DNA from: an uncultured bacterium
GTDB lineage: Bacteria; Bacteroidota; Bacteroidia; Bacteroidales; Bacteroidaceae
DNA length: 64,000 bases
Assembly (NCBI GenBank): GCA_946188155.1
Contig: CAMHUC010000004.1
Span: forward strand, 1-64,000
Reading direction: 5' to 3'
Part shown: positions 1-7,786 of the stretch, in pieces
Numbering within the stretch: position 1 is the first letter of the stretch
How the letters are laid out: each line of letters opens with the position of its first letter
The notes under the pieces: generated by a model
Databases searched by the model: none
What the model saw: the letters and a program-made list of their open reading frames with translations, nothing else
What the model was told of the DNA's origin: nothing
Position numbers and translations under genes: made by a program

Positions 1-26
1 GTTAAACAAATTAACGAATGGAAATG

Positions 27-152
27 TTAACTCACACTAAATCCAGTAGAACCAATATTATCTTTATTCGCTTCAATATAATTTTTGACAATCCGCAGAA
101 GTAGTTCGTTGTCTTTTTTATGAGAATACACAGATTTTGGAATGAGACTCAT
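27..152 (-). CDS. small hypothetical protein, 41 aa
   Basis: This short frame is not in the ORF track. It starts with MSLIPKSVYSHKK and ends at a TAA, 11 bases after the stop of the 513-aa gene, so it could be the third gene of the same minus-strand operon. It is lysine-rich and has a predicted helix around LLLRIVKNYIEANK, with no signal peptide or membrane segment. I do not recognise it. There is no strong ribosome binding site, which is normal in Bacteroidota. It may be a real small partner protein or a chance frame in AT-rich DNA. Confidence 0.4.
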   Translation of the reverse strand: MSLIPKSVYSHKKDNELLLRIVKNYIEANKDNIGSTGFSVS

Positions 153-163
153 AGGATAATAGT

Positions 164-1705
164 TTACACATAACCAATTTGATGAACGCCTATTACACCC
201 CTTCGAAGAATTTTAATAATATCTCCTTCATATTTGTCTAATTCAAATTCATCAAACGAAAACTCGTCTGTCTCATATTCATCAACGTCAAATTCATCTA
301 CCTCAAAAATATCAAAACCTAATTGCTTGATGATTTCATCTGGCAAATGATAGTCTTGTTTAACAAGACCAAATAAGGTCCATCCAGATTCTATGCAGAA
401 AGAAATTACTGCTTTGTCAACTGAAATAAAAGCAAAAGAACCGACGAATGACCCAACAAAATTTCCCAACAGATATGCACCCGGAATCATTGGGAGACAA
501 AGTTGTGTGAGACCACCAAGACCTAACGCACATGATGTTACAAAAATATTTCGAGAAAGATTGGTCGTCATTTCATATTGGGTCATTGTACCCTTTACCA
601 CAAAAAATGCATCTTTCATCATATTCATAGCAATAACTGTCAATCCTGCAATAACATTAGGATTAACTGTTTTGAGCACTTCCCCCCATACTCCACTCTC
701 GCAAGCAGTTGTTAATGATGCAGATACAAAACCTCTAATAAATCCTTCTGATGATCCGCTAAGAGCAGCGAATCCAAGGTTCTTAAATTGATTATCTTCT
801 ATTTGACCTTCTTTAATTAATTGCTCAAAACATTTGTATATTTCTGGGGCTGTTTTGAGAACAAACGAAATGACAGCTGCAGTCATACCAGCTTTTACAC
901 CCTGTTTAAGAATATGATTTAATTTTATCAATTCCTCAGTTGTGAAGCCATATTCTTTAGCATCAAATTTTCCTTCTTTCGCAAGGCGAGCAATCTCTTC
1001 TGCTTCTTCTCTTGATAATTCCACAGATTGGGTTCCATCAGGAGATTCAATTTTAGCCTCTAATTTATTAAGGGTTTCTTGTAGTCTTGCCACCTGTTCT
1101 GGCCTGTTCCCAGACTCTTTTGCAATCTTTATTTTGAGGTAGGAAATAGCTTCTTCCAACTGGTCTTTTGGAATAATACGTATTTGCCCACTGTAGATTG
1201 GATCGTATTTTAGAACATCATTGGGGTCAATATTCCTTTCCTTCAAAAATTCATCAAAAGTCAAATCTGCTCTGCCTGATATTACTTTATATTCGCAATA
1301 ACGCTCAAAATAACTTGTTGCTTGAGCATCAGCTGATGCTTGAGCATTTCTATAGTATTTTAGCCCAAAACGATCTCCCCAATTACTCGTTATATCAGCC
1401 GATGCAAATCCATGGCTTCTGTCAACAACCGTCTTGAACCTCGAATCGTTAAGAGCTGCATTAATATTAAATGTGTCAGAATGCCAAAATTCGGCAATAT
1501 CTCCCTTAAGTTGCCCTACACTTGTATTAAATCCATTAAAAGCGTTTATATCTTCGTTTAATGCATCAATTGCTGTGTTTATATTACTAATATAAGTATC
1601 AGCCTGTTGGCTTCCTAATTGTGACATCGAATTATGAATGAAGGAATAATATCCTTCTTTCATAGAATTTAGGCTATTTGTTCTGCAATTTATAGAAGAT
1701 TTCAT
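164..1705 (-). CDS. hypothetical glycine-rich membrane protein, 513 aa
   Basis: I do not recognise this family. Residues 1-150 are soluble, with a GLKYYRNAQASADAQA stretch that looks like a conserved motif. Residues 190-260 are charged and helical. Residues about 265-430 are hydrophobic and rich in Gly, Ala and Ser (for example AGAYLL- and GSFVGSF-like runs), suggesting several membrane helices or a pore-type bundle. The C-terminus has five acidic pentapeptides followed by a basic end. There is no signal peptide. It lies 6 bases after the TIR-like gene and shares its promoter. A membrane effector paired with a sensor, as in a defence or conflict system, is an inference from architecture and AT-rich context only. 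Confidence 0.75.
   Translation of the reverse strand: MKSSINCRTNSLNSMKEGYYSFIHNSMSQLGSQQADTYISNINTAIDALNEDINAFNGFNTSVGQLKGDIAEFWHSDTFNINAALNDSRFKTVVDRSHGFASADITSNWGDRFGLKYYRNAQASADAQATSYFERYCEYKVISGRADLTFDEFLKERNIDPNDVLKYDPIYSGQIRIIPKDQLEEAISYLKIKIAKESGNRPEQVARLQETLNKLEAKIESPDGTQSVELSREEAEEIARLAKEGKFDAKEYGFTTEELIKLNHILKQGVKAGMTAAVISFVLKTAPEIYKCFEQLIKEGQIEDNQFKNLGFAALSGSSEGFIRGFVSASLTTACESGVWGEVLKTVNPNVIAGLTVIAMNMMKDAFFVVKGTMTQYEMTTNLSRNIFVTSCALGLGGLTQLCLPMIPGAYLLGNFVGSFVGSFAFISVDKAVISFCIESGWTLFGLVKQDYHLPDEIIKQLGFDIFEVDEFDVDEYETDEFSFDEFELDKYEGDIIKILRRGVIGVHQIGYV
227..313 (-). repeat. 15-bp repeats coding acidic pentapeptides
   Basis: Inside the 513-aa gene, five units of the form xxDE[F/Y] (EVDEF, DVDEY, ETDEF, SFDEF, ELDKY) follow one another. 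At the DNA level these are 15-bp degenerate repeats rich in attcatc. They make a strongly acidic, aromatic tail that can change length without breaking the frame. Confidence 0.8.
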
Positions 1706-1711
1706 AATCTG

Positions 1712-2254
1712 TTAAACCTTTAGCTTATCTTGCACAAAATCTAACATTAATTTGTTATCAAACTCATCGATTGCTTTCATTAAAAGGTAAAATTTAGCTC
1801 TTTTATTTTTGAATGTCGTTAAAATGACCCCAAGTATGGCAGAACCGACTAAACCTCCTGTGACAAGACCTAAAACAAACTTTCCCCAATCTTCTTTAAA
1901 TAATTGTCCAAGTAAATCCGCAGTCTTTATGACATTTGCATTTTTATCTATATATAGACCTATTTGATGTCCTTGCTTCTTATACAAAACACCTTGAATA
2001 ATTTCATTCTGTTTGAGTATTGGATCTGCCAAATTTTTATTTATAATATTCTTGCTTAATATTACCAAATAGTTAAAATTTGTAATTGAAGCTTTGTTGT
2101 GTTTGTATTCATTTTCATCCCAAGTAGTACTAGTTATATTCTTATCTACAGCTCTATTTGATAATGACTGTGCTATTGGTTCTGTAAAACTATCGTAAAC
2201 TACAATAAACTTGTAGTCGATTTTCTCTGTTTGATTATTTGAATTGTTGAACAT
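1712..2254 (-). CDS. TIR-like domain plus membrane helix, hypothetical, 180 aa
   Basis: Residues 14-115 read as an alpha/beta domain: strand KFIVVYD, then a helix, a WDENEY segment, strand NFNYLVILSKN, a helix with a Glu (QNEII) and strand QIGLYID. This order resembles TIR or related nucleotide-binding folds, where a strand ending in a Ser-rich loop precedes a helix with a catalytic Glu. The match is by eye and weak. Residues about 127-152 form a glycine-rich membrane helix, followed by a charged tail. It is the first gene of the operon, 6 bases before the 513-aa membrane gene. A sensor/effector pair is plausible but not shown. The gene itself looks real. Confidence 0.6.
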   Translation of the reverse strand: MFNNSNNQTEKIDYKFIVVYDSFTEPIAQSLSNRAVDKNITSTTWDENEYKHNKASITNFNYLVILSKNIINKNLADPILKQNEIIQGVLYKKQGHQIGLYIDKNANVIKTADLLGQLFKEDWGKFVLGLVTGGLVGSAILGVILTTFKNKRAKFYLLMKAIDEFDNKLMLDFVQDKLKV

Positions 2255-2452
2255 AATTATTCTGTTTTAGTTACTAATTAACGTTTCAAATTTTATTTAT
2301 CGACATGAAGAGAATGACCAAGGACTGGCTCGACTAGACTTGTTTTGACACCTATTTCAAATTTTTCAGATTAACTAGGTCAAAGCTTGTCAGCCTGTCA
2401 TGCAATATGTCAAATAGAGCATTGCCACTCGTCTTCTCTAAGATTGCAGAGG

Positions 2453-2483
2453 CAAAGATAGGGAATATTTCTGAAACGACAAA
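2453..2483 (-). promoter_or_regulatory. Bacteroidota promoter for the TIR-like operon
   Basis: On the minus strand TTTG is followed after 19 bases by TATCTTTG, a full match to the Bacteroidota housekeeping promoter. Transcription would start near 2446, giving a leader of about 190 bases before the 180-aa gene. In the 274-base gap 2255-2528 I see no gene other than this promoter and leader. Confidence 0.75.
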
Positions 2484-2528
2484 GCATTTACTCACTTTTT
2501 TCATATCACGGACTGGTTTATATTGTAG

Positions 2529-3134
2529 TTACAAACTACTATTGCCATCTTTCAGGCGGTAGATGATGTGATTGATCATGCTGCCTACTGTATTCAGCGT
2601 ACGACGGTCTGCCGCTGAGAGATAGATGTGGTAATCGTTGTAAAGATGCTGGTTCAACTCACGATAATCTATATCCGTAAAGGCTGGGTTGCTGTCAAAG
2701 TGCAACTTCTTCTGCTTGTTACAGAAGACAAACAGGTCTAAGAGTTCCTGCCTCTGCTTATCGTAGTTCTCCATCTCGATGGCCAGCATCTCTCTGTACT
2801 CTGGTTTCGTTTCTACCTCAATACGGAGCATCAGTTCCTTCATGCTTTCGAGCGTCCAGTCTGCATCATGATCTACTCCGATACCGAAATTGTGTCGAAG
2901 GAGAAAGAGGAATTTGTCATTGTCGAAATCATAGCCAACAAGTTCATCGAAGTTTGATTCTTCTATATAACGGCGACGGCAAAACTCAAATGTGTACAGG
3001 AAATTGCGCATGAGTGGGGTGTTTGGCACCTCGTCAGACTCAATCAGTTTATAAGGAATATCCTTCAAATACGGTGATGATAGTACTTCAGCAAGTATTT
3101 CTTCTCTTTTGGACTGTATTTCTTCTTTCGTCAT
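2529..3134 (-). CDS. hypothetical protein, 201 aa
   Basis: Not recognised. The protein is soluble, acidic and mostly helical, with many Glu, Asp and Tyr residues and no signal peptide or membrane segment. It begins MTKEEIQSKREEILAEV and has a cluster of Arg and Tyr at FEFCRRRYIEES. It is the last gene of a three-gene minus-strand operon, 18 bases after the 85-aa membrane protein. The AT-rich composition and lack of known neighbours suggest an accessory gene, possibly part of the element that carried the truncated integrase. Confidence 0.65.
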   Translation of the reverse strand: MTKEEIQSKREEILAEVLSSPYLKDIPYKLIESDEVPNTPLMRNFLYTFEFCRRRYIEESNFDELVGYDFDNDKFLFLLRHNFGIGVDHDADWTLESMKELMLRIEVETKPEYREMLAIEMENYDKQRQELLDLFVFCNKQKKLHFDSNPAFTDIDYRELNQHLYNDYHIYLSAADRRTLNTVGSMINHIIYRLKDGNSSL

Positions 3135-3152
3135 GATTCTTTATTCATTAAA

Positions 3153-3410
3153 TTAAACACTCTGTGAAATCATAAAGCAAATTCCCAAGCCAAACAGATG
3201 TCTGTATCGCCATAAGGAGGGAAATTCCAAGTAGAACTCTTCCTCAGTGAGAGGAATTGACATGATGGCACATGCGCCCCAGAACATTGCTGTGTATGAA
3301 ATGATTCTGGGGACACCTGCCAACACCATAGCTGTAACAATAGCCATGTGAAGGAACGGGATACCTTTGGTTACAATATCTAACGTCATAATCGGTCTGT
3401 TTATCACCAT
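3153..3410 (-). CDS. small membrane protein, 85 aa
   Basis: Not recognised. It has two or three hydrophobic segments: about residues 17-33 (HMAIVTAMVLAGVPRI), 38-53 (YTAMFWGACAIMSI) and 72-84 (LFGLGICFMIS). They are separated by an acidic loop TEEEFYLEF. There is no cleavable signal. It lies 7 bases after the 145-aa gene and before the 201-aa gene, so the three are probably made together. Confidence 0.55.
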   Translation of the reverse strand: MVINRPIMTLDIVTKGIPFLHMAIVTAMVLAGVPRIISYTAMFWGACAIMSIPLTEEEFYLEFPSLWRYRHLFGLGICFMISQSV

Positions 3411-3417
3411 TATTATC

Positions 3418-3855
3418 TTACTTCAACACAAAGGACAAGTTGATATAGTCTGGCTCAAAACTGATGCTTTGCATTTCCACTTTCTCTAAAATGGTATTCA
3501 GCTTATCAATCTTATCGACATGAACTAACACTGTATGATTGTCTTGTACCTCCAGCATGTCTTTAACAACATCCTCACACAATTCCAATACCTGTTCCCA
3601 CTTCAGATCAAAAGCCATTCCCGCATGTGTCAACGTAATGTCACTGTCAGCCACCATCTTAACAGAGACTTTTTCTTTAACAGGAATTGTTGCTTCCGCT
3701 ACCTTCAGTTTTATTTTAACTACGGCACTCACCTGTATGGTGCTCTCATCTACATACGCCAACTTAATTTGGCGAATCATCTTCTGCTGAAAATACTTAC
3801 TGAGTAATTGCTCAAACTCGTTGTAAGGAATCTGTAATCTCATATACCTTATCAT
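3418..3855 (-). CDS. hypothetical protein, 145 aa, first gene of operon
   Basis: Not recognised. The sequence alternates beta-type stretches (STIQVSAVVKIKLKV, EKVSVKMVADSDITL, YINLSFVLK) with one helix (QVLELCEDVVKDML), which suggests a beta-rich binding fold. There is no signal peptide. Start choices are the Met at 3855 or the one four residues later. The promoter motif at 3904-3911 gives a leader of about 45 bases. It is followed by the 85-aa membrane protein and the 201-aa protein. Confidence 0.6.
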   Translation of the reverse strand: MIRYMRLQIPYNEFEQLLSKYFQQKMIRQIKLAYVDESTIQVSAVVKIKLKVAEATIPVKEKVSVKMVADSDITLTHAGMAFDLKWEQVLELCEDVVKDMLEVQDNHTVLVHVDKIDKLNTILEKVEMQSISFEPDYINLSFVLK

Positions 3856-3888
3856 ATTTTACTTGTTTCATATCTTTATCACTCCATT

Positions 3889-4224
3889 TCAAGTTTCTGG
3901 GTGCAAAGATATGGGGAGGTACGGACATAATGTGTCCGACCTTGATATTTTTTGCAATACGAAAGCCTCACGATCCGATAGGTGCTGATAATGCTTGATG
4001 ATCTGCGCCTTGATATTATCCAGTTCGCGGTTAATCTGCAATGCCTCCTTGCTGCGACCTTTAGCGCAATTGCCCTTTACATCCCACATGTCAAGCGGGA
4101 TTGTCTTCTTACAACTGAACTGCGATTGCGTTCCGTTAATCGTCACTCTGCCCATCACAGGAACCACACCGTTCTTCTCCTTACTCTTGTTCACATAGAA
4201 CAGAATGTTAAAAGTACTTCTCAT
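3889..4224 (-). pseudogene. truncated tyrosine recombinase, N-terminal fragment
   Basis: MRSTFNILFYVNKSKEKNG followed by a VTINGTQ and FSCKKTIPLDMWD pattern is the arm-type DNA-binding N-terminus of integrases from Bacteroidota mobile elements. Homology appears to stop after about 88 residues (SDREAFV). The last 22 residues look unrelated, and the core-binding and catalytic domains (R..H-x-x-R, Tyr) are missing, where a full protein has about 400 residues. The start at 4224 is preferred over 4281 because AAAAGGAG lies just upstream and a promoter motif sits between the two. It marks the edge of an old element. Confidence 0.8.
3904..3911 (-). promoter_or_regulatory. -7 box for the 3418-2529 operon
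   Basis: TATCTTTG on the minus strand, 45-50 bases before the 145-aa gene. No good TTTG is seen at the usual spacing. A 6-bp inverted repeat, CGGACA-TAATG-TGTCCG (3922-3938), lies just upstream and could be an operator. The box is inside the last codons of the integrase remnant. Confidence 0.55.
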
Positions 4225-4253
4225 GTTTCTTACTCCTTTTTTAATTTTGGCTG

Positions 4254-4261
4254 CAAAACTA
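4254..4261 (-). promoter_or_regulatory. -7 box for the integrase remnant
   Basis: TAGTTTTG on the minus strand, about 30 bases before the ATG at 4224. It supports that start over the upstream in-frame Met at 4281, which would lie before the promoter. Confidence 0.45.
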
Positions 4262-4281
4262 CTATTTCTTTTGGCGTCCAT

Positions 4282-4519
4282 CGCTATTCAAAATATAGCA
4301 GTTTGCTGAATAAGAAACTGGCGGTGAAAGGTGCACCATTCTTCACCATTTTGCGTGATAACTTTACTCGGCTCCAAGGACATAAATTGGGTTACGAATA
4401 AGAAACCTAACTCCTTCACCAATCCTCCCCAATTTGCTTTTAGTCCCTATTTGAACTTCCTCGTTCTTCCCCGTCTTGCCTTTATTTCAGGCCGAATTGC
4501 GTTAATCTTCCAAAATCGC
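4282..4519. other. intergenic, no gene seen
   Basis: Between the integrase remnant and the promoter of the first AAA-ATPase-like gene I see no convincing reading frame, repeat or RNA. Base composition changes here from AT-rich on the left to GC-rich on the right, which fits the border of an acquired segment. Confidence 0.5.
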
Positions 4520-4550
4520 TTCGCTTTTACAAGCTTTTTTCCTAACTTTG
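4520..4550 (+). promoter_or_regulatory. promoter of the AAA-ATPase-like gene
   Basis: TAACTTTG at 4543-4550 with a near-match TTCG 19 bases upstream. The expected start point leaves a leader of only about 15 bases before the ATG at 4570. Confidence 0.6.
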
Positions 4551-4569
4551 CCCCAAAAATAGCAGAGGT

Positions 4570-6126
4570 ATGATAAATTATCCTATTGGAATACAAGATT
4601 TCCTGTCCCTCCGCAAGGGCGGCTTCGTCTATGTGGACAAGACAGACATCATCTACAAACTGACCCGGGGCCACATCTTTTTCCTCGGCCGTCCGCGCCG
4701 CTTCGGCAAGAGCCTCCTTGTGAGTACCCTGAAGTACTACTTCCAGGGCCGCCGCGACCTGTTCGAGGGCCTGCGCATCATGGACTTGGAGCAGGAGTGG
4801 CAGCAGCATGCAGTGTTCCATTTCGACTTCAACAGCGTGGCACAGAAAGGGGCCATGCAGGAGTATGTCAGCAGGAAGATAGATGCGTGGCAGCAGGAGT
4901 ACCCCTTTGCTGCCAAATTCGAGAGCCTGGCCCTGCGCTTCCGCTGGCTCCTCGAGGCCGCCCATAAGAAGACAGGCCGTCAGGTGGTGGTGCTCATCGA
5001 CGAATACGACAAGCCCCTGCTCGACCTGCTTGAGACTGGCGATGCCGCCGACGAGCGGCAGCTTGAGGAGAACCGCGCATTCCTCAAGGACTTCTTCTCC
5101 GTGTTCAAGGCCGCCGACGAGCACCTGCGCTTCGTGCTGCTCACGGGCATCACCAAGTTCTCGCAGGTCACGATGTTCAGCGGCTTCAACCAGCCCGACG
5201 ACATCTCCATCGACACCCGCTACGAAGCCCTCTGCGGCATCACCGAGGAGGAGCTGCACACCGTGTTTGCCGAGGGCATCAGCGAACTGGCCGAAGCTTA
5301 CGACATGACGGTAGCGCAGATAAAGGAATTGCTAAAAGCCATGTACGACGGCTACCACTTCAGCACCCGCATGAAGGACATCTACAACCCCTTCAGCATC
5401 ATCAACTGCTTTGCCAAGAGCAACATAAGCAACTACTGGTTCCGCTCGGGCACACCGTCGCTCATGGTGCGCCTGTTGGCCAACTGCAGCGAGGAGGTGA
5501 TGCAGTACACGGGCCAGTGGTACCGGGAGAGTATGTTCATGGACTACAAGACCGACCGCGAGATGCCGCTGCCCATGATCTTCCAGGCCGGCTACCTCAC
5601 CATCAAGGCAGTCAATAAGGAGTTTGGCACCTACCTGCTCGACTTCCCCAACCGCGAGGTGCGCGAGGGTTTGACCACAATACTGGCCAGCAACTATCTG
5701 CAGCCGAAGAAAGCCCCCGGTTCGTGGGTCCTTGACATGGTGCTTGCCATGCGGCAGGGCGACACCGAGCAGGTGCGCCGGCTGTTCACCTCCTTCCTGG
5801 CCGAGACACCCTACTCCATGCGGCCGAAGAAAGACAGTGAGCTTTACTTCCACTACACCTTCTATCTGCTGATGCGCCTCATCTCCTGCTACACCGTCTA
5901 CACCGAGAAGCAGCTCAGCGAGGGCCGTGCCGACTGCATCGTGGAGACGCCGCAGTACGTCTACATCTTCGAGTTCAAGCTCGACGGCACTGCCGAGGAG
6001 GCCCTTCAGCAGATCCGCGACCGTGGCTATGCCCGTGCCTACGAGGCCGACAGTCGGCGGTTGTTCTGTATCGGGGCCTCGTTCAGCAGCAAGACGGGCA
6101 CCATAGAGGAGTGGCAGAACTCATGA
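4570..6126 (+). CDS. AAA-ATPase-like / PD-(D/E)XK nuclease family protein
   Basis: The N-terminal two thirds is the predicted AAA-ATPase-like domain (PF09820 type). It opens with YPIGIQDFLSLRKGGFVYVDKT, has a P-loop GRPRRFGKS near residue 40 and a Walker B strand VVVLIDEYDKPLL near residue 140. The C-terminus carries the linked PD-(D/E)XK-type domain (PF08011 type) with the core YVYIFEFKLDGTAEEALQQI. Length (518 aa) is normal. The family is often multicopy in Bacteroidota and its function is not established. It is a diverged paralogue of the triplicated genes at 9.4-14.1 kb. It ends 4 bases from the convergent VirE gene. Confidence 0.9.
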   Translation: MINYPIGIQDFLSLRKGGFVYVDKTDIIYKLTRGHIFFLGRPRRFGKSLLVSTLKYYFQGRRDLFEGLRIMDLEQEWQQHAVFHFDFNSVAQKGAMQEYVSRKIDAWQQEYPFAAKFESLALRFRWLLEAAHKKTGRQVVVLIDEYDKPLLDLLETGDAADERQLEENRAFLKDFFSVFKAADEHLRFVLLTGITKFSQVTMFSGFNQPDDISIDTRYEALCGITEEELHTVFAEGISELAEAYDMTVAQIKELLKAMYDGYHFSTRMKDIYNPFSIINCFAKSNISNYWFRSGTPSLMVRLLANCSEEVMQYTGQWYRESMFMDYKTDREMPLPMIFQAGYLTIKAVNKEFGTYLLDFPNREVREGLTTILASNYLQPKKAPGSWVLDMVLAMRQGDTEQVRRLFTSFLAETPYSMRPKKDSELYFHYTFYLLMRLISCYTVYTEKQLSEGRADCIVETPQYVYIFEFKLDGTAEEALQQIRDRGYARAYEADSRRLFCIGASFSSKTGTIEEWQNS

Positions 6127-6130
6127 ATGG

Positions 6131-7504
6131 CTACAGCTGTTCGGCATACCAGCCCCTGACGCGCTGATGGCGCCCGTAGGCGAAGTGGGCCGACTTCAGG
6201 GCCAGCGTGAGGGCTTTCAGGCTGGGCACGTCGGCCATCCTGACGTGCTCTCTGAGCACCTTCTGGATGTCGATGGCCCGCATGAAGTGCTCGGCATCGG
6301 GGTGGGCAGGCTTGAAGAACGACAGGAGCACCTCCTCGGGCGACGACTGGCGTTGGTAGGCCTGGTTGTGGTGTACAATCTCCGTCTCTTCCTCCTTGGT
6401 GTAGTGCCAGCGCTCACCGTGGCGCAGCTCGTGCAGTGCCTGGGCGTACATCTGGCGGTGGAGCCAGGGCGAGTCGGTGTCGATGGAGCCCGTCACCTCG
6501 CAGCACAGGTATCGGCGCGAGCCGCTGATGTCGCAGAGCGGCTCCAGGTCGTTGGTGGTGGCGATGAATGATGCCATGCGCGGGCGCAGCTCGTACTGGT
6601 CGCTGCGCATGCGGCGCGTCTGCACGTCCTTCTCGGTGAGCAGGCGCTTGATCTTGGCCTGCTCGCGGTCGGTCTTGGCGTTGTACTCGTCGATGTTCAC
6701 CAAGAGCATCCGGCAGAGCATGCGCTCCACCTGCTCGGCGGCGTCGAGCTTCACGTCGTCGATGTAGTACTCGCGCAGCTCGGGCGGCAGCAGCATTCGG
6801 CAGAAGGTGGACTTGTGGGTGCCCTGCTGTCCGATGAGCATGGGCACCACGGCGTTGCCATATTCGTGCGAGAGGTTGAGCCACTGGGCCACCACGGCCA
6901 GCAGCCAGCGGTGGAAGTGGTCGGGCCAGCGGTCGTAGGCCGTGGGCACGCGGCGCGCCGCCTGTCGGATGTGGTCGCAGCCGTCCCACGCCGGGCAGCT
7001 GTCGAGGAAGGCGGTCACGGGGTTGTACAGCGGCACGAGTGCGCTGCGCACATACAGCTCCACGTCGATGGACCACGCCACGCCCACCTGCTCCATCTGC
7101 TCGATGGCCATCTGCCGCAGCTTGCGGTCGGTGAGCGGTTGCCAGCTGCCGGCCTTTTCCTCTCCGAACGGAGCCTTCCCTTGGAAGAACGGAGCCTCCT
7201 CTTGGAAATTTGAAGGCTCCTCTTGGAAATTTGGAGCCTCCTTTTTGGCGAAAGGAGCCTTCTGTTGAGCGTAAGTAGCCTCCGCAGCACGGAGCGGGCG
7301 GTACTCTTCGGTCTGTTTCATCACATTGTAGCGCAATTCGTAGTTTTGTTCGAAGAACTTACGCACTCCCTGCACTATCCGGCGGCGCTCCTTGGTTGAG
7401 CTGTAGCCTTCGCCCGACGTCCTGGGAGTCGGTATGATGTTCCACAGGTCGATGATGTTCTTGATCACCACGCCTATTGTTTTCAGCATTTCTATCATCT
7501 TCAT
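6131..7504 (-). CDS. VirE/VapE family P-loop protein (primase-helicase C-terminal type)
   Basis: The core from about residue 150 is a VirE domain (PF05272 type): P-loop LIGQQGTHKSTF, Walker B-like MLLVNIDEYN, and the sensor region ASFIATTNDLEPLCDISGSRRYL. These ATPases act with primases in mobile elements. This copy lacks the BT4734-type N-terminal domain of the second VirE gene here. Residues 83-117 are a heptapeptide repeat tract. It is last in a minus-strand group with a zinc-finger protein and an M15 peptidase, a combination seen in Bacteroidota mobile modules. The gap to the zinc-finger gene holds a long inverted repeat. Most likely role is replication or maintenance of a mobile module; this is inference. 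Confidence 0.85.
   Translation of the reverse strand: MKMIEMLKTIGVVIKNIIDLWNIIPTPRTSGEGYSSTKERRRIVQGVRKFFEQNYELRYNVMKQTEEYRPLRAAEATYAQQKAPFAKKEAPNFQEEPSNFQEEAPFFQGKAPFGEEKAGSWQPLTDRKLRQMAIEQMEQVGVAWSIDVELYVRSALVPLYNPVTAFLDSCPAWDGCDHIRQAARRVPTAYDRWPDHFHRWLLAVVAQWLNLSHEYGNAVVPMLIGQQGTHKSTFCRMLLPPELREYYIDDVKLDAAEQVERMLCRMLLVNIDEYNAKTDREQAKIKRLLTEKDVQTRRMRSDQYELRPRMASFIATTNDLEPLCDISGSRRYLCCEVTGSIDTDSPWLHRQMYAQALHELRHGERWHYTKEEETEIVHHNQAYQRQSSPEEVLLSFFKPAHPDAEHFMRAIDIQKVLREHVRMADVPSLKALTLALKSAHFAYGRHQRVRGWYAEQL
7154..7258 (-). repeat. 21-bp repeats coding heptapeptides in VirE
   Basis: Five seven-residue units follow one another: APFAKKE, APNFQEE, PSNFQEE, APFFQGK, APFGEEK. The 21-bp DNA unit keeps the frame, so copy number can change without loss of the protein. 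The tract lies in the linker before the ATPase domain. Confidence 0.85.
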
Positions 7505-7535
7505 ACGTATTATAGTTGTTATTTACAGAAAAGAT

Positions 7536-7591
7536 GTGTGCCATCTGTACTATCTGACACCTTGGTGTGACACATGGTACAGATGGTACAC
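7536..7591. repeat. 15-bp inverted repeat upstream of VirE
   Basis: GTGTGCCATCTGTAC (7536-7550) pairs with GTACAGATGGTACAC (7577-7591), 14 of 15 matching. Between them is a second small palindrome, ACACC-TT-GGTGT. The right side also reads as two direct copies of ATGGTACA. It fills the gap between the zinc-finger gene and VirE and could be a binding site, an origin-type structure or an RNA hairpin. Confidence 0.8.
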
Positions 7592-7597
7592 GTGTTT

Positions 7598-7771
7598 TCA
7601 CCATTTCCCTACTATCACGCGCGCGCGTTGGCGCATCACCCACTTGTGGCGGCCGGCCTTGGTGTGCAGCTCGTAGTGGCAGTGGCGGCAGATGCGGCGC
7701 CGCGTGCCGGTAGGGTAGAGTTCGAAGTGCTCGTCGGGCAGCTCGCGCCCGCAGTTTCTGCAAGTCATCAT
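7598..7771 (-). CDS. small zinc-finger-like protein, 57 aa
   Basis: Too short for the ORF track. It starts MMTCRNCGRELPDEHF and has two CxxC pairs, CRNC and CRHC, separated by 24 residues, followed by a basic tail (KAGRHKWVMRQRARV). This is the pattern of a small zinc-ribbon protein of phage and mobile modules. It begins 15 bases after the M15 peptidase and ends 93 bases before VirE on the same strand. Binding of DNA or RNA is likely from the basic tail but not shown. Confidence 0.7.
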   Translation of the reverse strand: MMTCRNCGRELPDEHFELYPTGTRRRICRHCHYELHTKAGRHKWVMRQRARVIVGKW

Positions 7772-7786
7772 GGGATTTCCGATTTA

